Notes under the pieces: generated by a model
Told to the model about the DNA's origin: nothing
Databases searched by the model: none
The model's input: the letters and a program-made list of their open reading frames with translations, nothing else
Shown here: piece after piece, positions 1 to 4,968 of the stretch
Numbering within the stretch: the stretch's first letter is position 1
How the letters are laid out: each line of letters opens with the position of its first letter
Assembly (NCBI GenBank): GCA_016762975.1
Contig: JAESUV010000009.1
Span: forward strand, 1-12,332
Length of the DNA: 12,332 bases
Direction of reading: 5' to 3'
Source of the DNA: Gammaproteobacteria bacterium
Lineage (GTDB): Bacteria; Pseudomonadota; Gammaproteobacteria; Pseudomonadales; Pseudohongiellaceae
Translations under genes and position numbers: made by a program

Positions 1-59
1 CAATCCTCTCCCCAACGACCAATTTTGAAGACTGGTAGAACTTGGTTTCTACTGGCATT

Positions 60-94
60 AAAAAAGGCAGGACCGTGAGGTTCTGCCTTTTTTT
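60..94 (-). terminator. Rho-independent terminator behind sodB
   Basis: A nine-pair stem (GGCAGGACC with GGTTCTGCC, one G-T wobble) closes a GTGA loop. It has an A run on its left and a T run on its right, so it reads as an intrinsic terminator on both strands. On the minus strand it lies about 25 bases beyond the sodB stop and ends in a T run. It could also end an unseen plus-strand gene to the left. Bases 1-59 show nothing else that can be called. Confidence 0.88.
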
Positions 95-116
95 GTGGTT
101 GCTAGGGAATTTAGTT

Positions 117-710
117 CTAAGCGTTCGCTAAGTTCTTGTTCGCGAAGTCCCAGTTGACTAGGTTGTCTAGGAATGAGCTTAGGAAGTCAGGCCTTCGGTT
201 CTGAAAGTCTAAGTAGTAGGCGTGTTCCCACACGTCACAGACTAGGATGGGGGTTGCTCCATCGGTTAGTGGAGTTTCTGCGTTGGCGGACTTTGCGATC
301 TTGAGCGTAGTGCCATCGCTTACTAGCCATACCCAGCCGCTGCCGAATTGCCCCATTCCGCCTGCTATGAATTCAGCTTTAAATTTGTCGTAGCTGCCGA
401 AGGCTTCGTCTATCTTCGTGGCGATATCTCCGCTTGGAGCGCCGCCACCGGAAGCGCTAAGGCAATTCCAGAAGAAGCTGTGGTTGTAGTGTTGGCCTAC
501 ATTGTTAAACAGGGCTCCGCCTGCTTTTGCCGTTTCTTTTACCAGTTCTTCCAAGCTATCAGCAGAGGTGTTTGCATCAGCCAGTAATTCATTGCCTTTT
601 ACTACGTAAGCGCGGTGATGTTTGCCATGGTGAAAATCCAGTGTGTTGGCAGACATATGTGGTTCTAATGCTTCTTTTGCAAAAGGAAGCTCAGGTAATT
701 CTAGATTCAT
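117..710 (-). CDS. sodB: Superoxide dismutase [Fe]
   Basis: This 197-residue protein has the usual length of a bacterial Fe/Mn superoxide dismutase, which converts superoxide to hydrogen peroxide and oxygen in the cytoplasm. The four metal ligands are visible: H27 (in FHHGKHH), H77 (in NHSFFW), D159 and H163 (in DVWEHAYY). The gateway tyrosine Y35 is also present. The second-shell glutamine sits in the N-terminal domain (Q73, NNVGQHYNH), and the C-terminal site carries NAETPL instead of the Mn-type NQDSPL. Together these point to the iron form. The start is ATG at 708-710 with a weak purine-rich GAAGAA upstream. The gene is monocistronic as far as can be seen: a terminator follows it and 220 bases separate it from the next gene upstream. 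Confidence 0.96.
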   Translation of the reverse strand: MNLELPELPFAKEALEPHMSANTLDFHHGKHHRAYVVKGNELLADANTSADSLEELVKETAKAGGALFNNVGQHYNHSFFWNCLSASGGGAPSGDIATKIDEAFGSYDKFKAEFIAGGMGQFGSGWVWLVSDGTTLKIAKSANAETPLTDGATPILVCDVWEHAYYLDFQNRRPDFLSSFLDNLVNWDFANKNLANA

Positions 711-883
711 AATTTCTTCATTCCAGTAACAGGATATAAATGCAAGGTAAACACGTGCCCATTCTCTGAATATTTTTCAGTATTAACGGGGTGTTCAGCA
801 GTGCTACGAGATGTCTATTCTAACAGGAAACGAGGCTGGAAAAGTGATGGAAGCAGTGTTGGTGGGCTGAGTTTTAAGCACTA

Positions 884-917
884 CACGCACCGCAGCGAAT
901 AACGCTAGCGGTGCGTG
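884..917 (-). terminator. Strong hairpin downstream of the PuuD-like gene
   Basis: A perfect ten-pair stem (CACGCACCGC with GCGGTGCGTG) continues past one bulged A into four more pairs (AGCG with CGCT) and closes on AATAA. It begins 14 bases beyond the stop of the minus-strand membrane protein gene, the expected place for a transcript end. No T run follows on either strand, so it may act as an mRNA 3'-end stabiliser or a Rho-assisted stop rather than a classic intrinsic terminator. The remainder of 711-930 holds no gene that I can see. Confidence 0.55.
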
Positions 918-930
918 CAGAGAGTATCTG

Positions 931-1608
931 TTAGGGGAGAAATTGCATGATAAGAACGAGTACGGCGGTAAGGGCAATGCCCATGTGAATTACACCAACC
1001 ACACTTGTCATCGGGCCTTGTTTTCCTTTGATGCCGTTAAATGCCAGGCCAAGAATTATGACGAGACAGAGAATTTGTGCAAGGCTGCCGACCCCACCGT
1101 CCATCGACATGGGCAGGCGTCCGCTGCCGTCTAGATGCGAAGAGGCGCCCATGAAGAACAACATGGGAAGAGAGAATAGAGTATTAGTGCGTGATGCTAG
1201 GCCAGCTTTTGCGAGAGCGCCTGCAGCGGCTGGATCGGCTTCACCTCCGCCAAGCACAGCGTTGGTTGAGGCAATAACGATCTGCTGAGCTGGCCAAATG
1301 ATCAGCCAGACGTTGAGGAACATTATCGTGCCCAACAGCATACCAATCATGATGTAGAAATTAACGGCGCTGCCAAGAAAGCCAACCAGAGCTAAGCCCG
1401 ATAGGAATGTGAGGAGGGCGCCGTAGCGGAACCACCAGAGAGCTCGTGGAACGAGTTTGGAAATTGCAGACGACTTGGCCGCGGCATCGGTTTCTTTGAA
1501 GAACTCAGTCTGCACGAAGTTGAAGTAGTACAGAATGCCGATCCAGGTGATGCCAGCAAAAAAGTGAATCCAGCGAAATAGATAAGAGAGTAAATTTTCT
1601 AATTCCAT
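931..1608 (-). CDS. Urate hydroxylase PuuD-type membrane domain protein (DUF989)
   Basis: This 225-residue, very hydrophobic protein resembles the membrane domain of PuuD-type urate hydroxylases (the DUF989 family). Membrane segments are visible at about 10-31, 62-80, 84-106, 143-156, 173-192 and 203-224. Histidines at 15, 158 and 208 lie in or next to membrane segments and are candidates for metal or haem contacts; that is inference. PuuD proteins carry a C-terminal cytochrome c domain after this region. It is absent here: there is no CxxCH motif and the protein ends after the last membrane helix. Urate oxidation is therefore not assured, and the real role may be a different redox or scaffold function. 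ATG at 1606-1608 is preceded by GGAG at a seven-base spacing, which supports the start. A strong hairpin follows the gene. It is divergent from the next gene on the right. Confidence 0.75.
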   Translation of the reverse strand: MELENLLSYLFRWIHFFAGITWIGILYYFNFVQTEFFKETDAAAKSSAISKLVPRALWWFRYGALLTFLSGLALVGFLGSAVNFYIMIGMLLGTIMFLNVWLIIWPAQQIVIASTNAVLGGGEADPAAAGALAKAGLASRTNTLFSLPMLFFMGASSHLDGSGRLPMSMDGGVGSLAQILCLVIILGLAFNGIKGKQGPMTSVVGVIHMGIALTAVLVLIMQFLP

Positions 1609-1771
1609 AGTGGGGCTCCAAGGCGCGTCAATTTAATTGTGCTTATACCCATAGCTGCAATTGGCAGGCTGTCGGCATGCAGTTTTGCAGTCTACCACCG
1701 GCCAGAATACTTAGCTATTGAGTGATCGCGGGGATGGAATGCAATGATGATTTCTAGGATAATGCCAAACT

Positions 1772-2569
1772 ATGAAAGACAACCACGATCTAGGTAATAT
1801 CCCTCCCATAGTCCCGGACTGGGATGATGTGGATACCCATCACAGCAATAAGAGGGCCCAGGGGCAGGATATTGTGCGCCCTAGCCATCATGCCGAGAAG
1901 GTAACAGTGAGCACGTGGCCAGTGCGTATCATGCTCACGCTCATTGTCTTCGCCATGGGTGGCGCTGGCTACAGTGCCTATTTGATGTACGGTGAGTACC
2001 TTAATGATTGGGAGCAAGCGGAGTTACGGATCGCCGATTTAGAGAGGCGTCTCGCTCTTGCCGGCGAATCTACCGAAGAATCTACATTTAATATGTTCGA
2101 GAGAATGGATTTCAATTTCTCGGAGATAGACAAGCTCTGGGCCGCGCGTCGCGTAATTAATGCCTCAATAGGGGGTGTACAGTCCGAGATCGCAAAGATC
2201 GGTCTGGTGAATAACGGTCAGGACGAAACCACGGCTGCAAATAGTCAGCAGATCGCATCTAGTAATCGGGCAGTATTGGCGAGTGAGACGAAGATCAACG
2301 CGCTGAACACGGATATCGCGGCAATAATGCAGTCAGTGAATGGGCTAAACACTTCAGTTCAAGAGCTAGATGCAATGCGTGGCGATCTTTCCGTGATACG
2401 TCAGTCGCTGAATAGTGGCGACAGCACTGTACTGGGCCTAGTTGGCAGATTGGAGTACATCGAAGAATCCATGGAGTCGGTGAATGCCCACAGGCTGCAG
2501 ATCAATGAAAGTCTATTCCGTCTTCAAGAAAACCTCGAGGCGATACAGATCTCAGCTGGCATTCGGTAA
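1772..2569 (+). CDS. Single-pass membrane protein with coiled coil, unknown function
   Basis: I do not recognise this 265-residue protein. It has a polar, acidic and histidine-containing N-terminus (1-49), one clear membrane segment at about 50-73, and then a long alpha-helical region rich in A, N, Q, S, I and L. The helical region shows heptad-like spacing (about 80-97, 130-215 and 222-260). This suggests a bitopic inner-membrane protein with a periplasmic coiled-coil domain, N-terminus inside. No catalytic motif is visible. ATG at 1772 has an AGGAT 11 bases upstream. The gene is divergent from the PuuD-like gene (163 bases between the two starts) and convergent with the crotonase gene, with only nine bases between stops. 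That leaves little room for a terminator. Confidence 0.7.
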   Translation: MKDNHDLGNIPPIVPDWDDVDTHHSNKRAQGQDIVRPSHHAEKVTVSTWPVRIMLTLIVFAMGGAGYSAYLMYGEYLNDWEQAELRIADLERRLALAGESTEESTFNMFERMDFNFSEIDKLWAARRVINASIGGVQSEIAKIGLVNNGQDETTAANSQQIASSNRAVLASETKINALNTDIAAIMQSVNGLNTSVQELDAMRGDLSVIRQSLNSGDSTVLGLVGRLEYIEESMESVNAHRLQINESLFRLQENLEAIQISAGIR

Positions 2570-2578
2570 CCGGAAATC

Positions 2579-3373
2579 TCACTCTCCGGAAAAGCGTGGT
2601 TCGCGTTTTTCGATAAACGCGGTCACACCCTCTTTGAAGTCAGGGCGAGCGGCGCAGTCAGAAAAATATTCGGCTTCCGCTTGCAGCTGTGACTCGAATT
2701 CACTTTCCAGCGATCGATAAAGCAGAGCCTTGGTGTTGCCGTAGACATGTGTAGGGCCATTTGCCAATCTACTTGCGAGTTTCTGTGTTTCTTTATCCAA
2801 TTCATTATTTGGAACTACGAAATTAATCATGCCAATGTCTTTGGCTGTCTGCGCATCGAAGCGATCACCCAGAAGGGCGATTTCCATGGCCCTCTTGATA
2901 CCGACAGCGCGTGGAAGATGGAAGGAAGCGGAGCCATCTGGGCTCGTGCCAATCTTGCAGTAGGCGAGGGTGAAGAAGGCGTCATCACTAGCTATAACGA
3001 GATCGCAGGCAAGCGCCATACTGACTCCAGCGCCTGCTGCCGCTCCCCGACAACTTGCAATAATGGGTTTAGGCATCCTGCGCATGGCAAACATGATGGG
3101 GTGAAGGTCGTGAATGCGTAGCATGAATTCCTTTCTGATTTCGTCTGCGGGTTTCTTGATGGTCTCACCCATTCCCTTCACATCACCACCAGCCATGAAA
3201 TGATCTCCGGCGCCGTTAAGGACAACGCAGCGGACGGATTTATCAATCTCCACGTCGTGCAGCGCGCTGCAGAGCTCGGAGCGCATCTCCATGCTGAGCG
3301 CGTTTCGGGCTTCAGGTCGGTTCATGGTGAGTGTGGCAATGCCGTCGCTGATAGAGACTTCGAGGTGAGACAT
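2579..3373 (-). CDS. Enoyl-CoA hydratase/isomerase (crotonase) family protein
   Basis: From the ATG at 3371-3373 this is a 264-residue crotonase-fold protein, the normal family length. An AGGA seven bases upstream supports this start; the frame stays open to a TTG at 3424, which I reject. The CoA and oxyanion-hole region (AGGDVKGM, 61-68), the second oxyanion motif (CRGAAAGAG, 108-116) and the C-terminal FKEGVTAFIEKREPRF block (246-261) are all present. The two glutamates of classical enoyl-CoA hydratase are replaced by V117 and Y138. An aspartate, D146 in TSPDGSASFHLPR, sits where isomerase-type members such as PaaG have their acid. A delta3,delta2-enoyl-CoA isomerase-like reaction is therefore more likely than hydration; the exact substrate cannot be read from the sequence. 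It stands alone as a transcription unit. Confidence 0.88.
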   Translation of the reverse strand: MSHLEVSISDGIATLTMNRPEARNALSMEMRSELCSALHDVEIDKSVRCVVLNGAGDHFMAGGDVKGMGETIKKPADEIRKEFMLRIHDLHPIMFAMRRMPKPIIASCRGAAAGAGVSMALACDLVIASDDAFFTLAYCKIGTSPDGSASFHLPRAVGIKRAMEIALLGDRFDAQTAKDIGMINFVVPNNELDKETQKLASRLANGPTHVYGNTKALLYRSLESEFESQLQAEAEYFSDCAARPDFKEGVTAFIEKREPRFSGE

Positions 3374-3472
3374 GGGCTGATCCTGAGTTGAGATGTAACT
3401 TGGGGTGAACTTGGCGAATGGCAATCAGTATAACGTCAGAGTTTGCTGGATTAACAGTCAGTGATTTTGGTC

Positions 3473-3500
3473 TTGGCAATAGCTCTGGTTTAGGTATAAT
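3473..3500 (+). promoter_or_regulatory. Sigma-70 promoter of tRNA-Leu
   Basis: TTGGCA (3473-3478) and a perfect TATAAT (3495-3500) are separated by 16 bases and followed by a GC-rich discriminator (ACGCGCCC). This is the layout of growth-rate-controlled, ppGpp-sensitive stable-RNA promoters. Transcription would begin near 3507 and leave a leader of about 30 bases before the mature tRNA. Confidence 0.85.
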
Positions 3501-3537
3501 ACGCGCCCTTCAAGGGCTAATAAGCTTTTTGATAATT

Positions 3538-3622
3538 GCGGATGTGGCGGAATTGGTAGACGCGCTAGATTTAGGTTCTAGTATCGCAAGGTGTGGGAGT
3601 TCAAGTCTCCCCATCCGCACCA
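3538..3622 (+). tRNA. tRNA-Leu (anticodon UAG)
   Basis: This is a complete 85-base class II tRNA with encoded CCA. The acceptor stem is GCGGATG paired with CATCCGC, the discriminator is A3619 and CCA is 3620-3622. The anticodon stem CTAGA/TCTAG encloses TTTAGGT, giving anticodon TAG (3572-3574), which reads CUA and related CUN leucine codons. A long variable arm follows (about 3582-3594), then the T arm GGGAG-TTCAAGT-CTCCC (3595-3611). Its 3' end is immediately followed by a recombinase remnant, which suggests that this gene served as an integration site. Confidence 0.97.
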
Positions 3623-3642
3623 TCGAACTCCCCGTTCGATGG
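3620..3642 (+). terminator. Hairpin that includes the tRNA CCA end
   Basis: A perfect nine-pair inverted repeat (CCATCGAAC with GTTCGATGG, five-base loop TCCCC) begins inside the tRNA's CCA triplet. It may stop transcription or mark the 3' end for RNase processing of the precursor. No T run follows, so intrinsic termination is uncertain. Because it sits at the tRNA/element junction, a role as the crossover-flanking sequence of an attachment site is also possible. Confidence 0.4.
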
Positions 3643-3815
3643 CAGTACTGAAGTCAAAAATATTACCACAACGCTAGTTTCGGCTAAGCTATTGATCGGT
3701 CTGGTCAATCCCATATTGGCCTGTTCTAGGCGTGAGACTGAACCAAAAGCCTCCTTGTAAACCTACCTGCCCAATGTAACATTCTTAGCAATACTGGCCT
3801 GTAGATGATGCTGTT

Positions 3816-4083
3816 GTGTCGAGAACGACCCGCCCCTTAATGAATGCTCAGATAGCGCGAGCCGCGCCTAAACTCGAAGAATACAACTTGGCTGATGGGA
3901 ATGATCTGATGCTTCGCATAAGACCGAGCGGCAGCAAGGTTTGGATCTTCAATTACTCACGGCCCCACACTAAGAAGAGAGCCAATCTCGGCACGGGTGT
4001 CTACAGAACCACACATACAATGTCACCGCCTTTTCCCATGAGCAAAGGCACGCTGTCGGAAATCTCGATAGTTTTCTGCCGGT
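3816..4083 (+). pseudogene. Truncated P4-type tyrosine recombinase (integrase), N-terminal arm-binding domain
   Basis: A GTG-started frame encodes about 63 residues that match the arm-DNA-binding domain at the N-terminus of P4-type phage integrases (DUF4102 type). Visible traits are NAQIARAAPK, LADGNDLMLRIRPSGSKVW and FNYSRPHTKKRANLG. The similarity stops near base 4005; the frame then runs as unrelated sequence to a stop at 4083. Intact integrases of this kind are about 400 residues and end in a catalytic domain with R-H-R-Y, which is completely absent. The fragment starts 194 bases behind tRNA-Leu and points away from it, the usual arrangement of a tRNA-inserted island. It cannot recombine DNA on its own. 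Confidence 0.78.
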
Positions 4084-4446
4084 AACAAGCGGCGACCTAG
4101 GTTGGAAAAATTGTAAACAACTGGGTGAGTTTGATAATCGTGGCCTGCAGCAGAGTGGGCCGAAGGGGCGGATTGAGTTTTTACCTTGAAGCCGGTGTTT
4201 ATCTTTGCCCTTGGATGTAATCGTCACTAGCCTAAATAAACCTTTGATCTGAGGAATCTACCAATATAATTTCGGACCATTCCCTTGAGAAGACTTCAAA
4301 AATTAGTAAGTTTCAATGCGGGAAAGTAGGTTTTCTGGCGTATCGACACTAAAGTCACTGTGTGGCTTTGAGTTTCGGGGTAAGGCTTTTTGGCTTGCTT
4401 GTATTATGTAGCACTGATTGAAAAGCTAGTTAATGAACATTTTTCT
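4084..4446. other. Gene-poor stretch inside the putative island
   Basis: This stretch holds no gene I can recognise. A start-less open frame covers about 3974-4185 on the plus strand (ending in a stop after RIEFLP) and another lies opposite on the minus strand. Neither has a ribosome binding site or a recognisable family match, so both are more likely decay products of a former mobile element. From 4190 to 4446 I see no hairpin terminator, promoter or repeat worth naming. Confidence 0.5.
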
Positions 4447-4827
4447 CTAAAGTAAATTCTCGATTATATTCAGAGAGGTGATCAGACCTTTTAGTTCGAT
4501 ACCATCGTAAACGACTATGTTGTGAACTTTGTGCTCTACCATGATAGACCCAGCAGCTCTAACGGTCTCATCTTGCTGGATGGTAAAAACCTCATGAGAG
4601 CATATTTCCCAAGCTTTCGTTTTTTTCGGATCTTGTCCAGAGTCTAAAAACTGGATGATATCGATGCCGCTGAGAATTCCGAAGCAAGATTTGTCAGTGG
4701 CAATTATAGGCATACAGGTATACTTAGACAAATTAAGCAGCTTTTCCGCATCCTGCACAGTCGACTCCATGCCAAGTGATAAAAAGTATGGACTGAACTC
4801 GATTATGTTGGATATTGTTCTATTCAT
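4447..4827 (-). CDS. Tandem CBS domain protein
   Basis: This 126-residue protein consists almost entirely of two CBS domains (about 12-65 and 72-126), which would form one Bateman module. Such modules usually bind adenine nucleotides or related ligands and control a partner protein. Typical traits are MPIIATDKSCFGILSGIDII in the first domain and VHNIVVYDGIELKGLITSLN in the second. There is no membrane segment and no fused effector domain, so it must act through a partner. It lies downstream of the Ca2+-ATPase gene on the same strand, 141 bases away, and has its own likely promoter. The pump and the upstream motor ATPases are candidate partners; that is inference. ATG at 4825-4827 has only a weak ribosome binding site. 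Confidence 0.85.
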   Translation of the reverse strand: MNRTISNIIEFSPYFLSLGMESTVQDAEKLLNLSKYTCMPIIATDKSCFGILSGIDIIQFLDSGQDPKKTKAWEICSHEVFTIQQDETVRAAGSIMVEHKVHNIVVYDGIELKGLITSLNIIENLL

Positions 4828-4879
4828 GTCACTTAGAGAATTTTTGCCATTATAATTCTAAATTTCGTTTCTCGAGTAT

Positions 4880-4907
4880 CCTATATCTAACAGAGGAACA
4901 AAGTCAA
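4880..4907 (-). promoter_or_regulatory. Probable sigma-70 promoter of the CBS gene
   Basis: On the minus strand TTGACT (4902-4907) and TATAGG (4880-4885) are spaced by 16 bases and lie about 50-80 bases before the CBS start codon. The -35 matches five of six consensus bases and the -10 four of six. This would let the CBS gene be expressed apart from the Ca2+-ATPase gene. No intrinsic terminator is visible between the two genes, so readthrough is also possible. Confidence 0.45.
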
Positions 4908-4968
4908 TTTACCGTAGATTTTGAAGCTAAGAATGAGTTGAACATAATTGTAGTTTAATTGAGTGAAT

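Noticed and set aside
348..712. Plus-strand open frames over sodB, and similar antisense frames over the large ATPase genes
   Set aside because: They are shadows of well-supported genes, with no family match of their own.
720..800. sodB promoter with TGGGCA and TATATC on the minus strand
   Set aside because: Only four of six matches in each box; not distinguishable from chance.
2570..2589. Small inverted repeat CCGGA...TCCGG between the convergent stops
   Set aside because: Only five pairs with a ten-base loop and no T run; too weak to call a terminator.
3374..3424. 17-residue N-terminal extension of the crotonase from a TTG start
   Set aside because: The extension has no family similarity and no ribosome binding site, whereas the ATG at 3371-3373 has AGGA at the right spacing and gives the normal family length.
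3970..4227. Minus-strand open frame of 85 codons
   Set aside because: Cysteine/proline/arginine-rich composition, no recognisable family and no ribosome binding site; it lies over the integrase remnant and a competing open frame.
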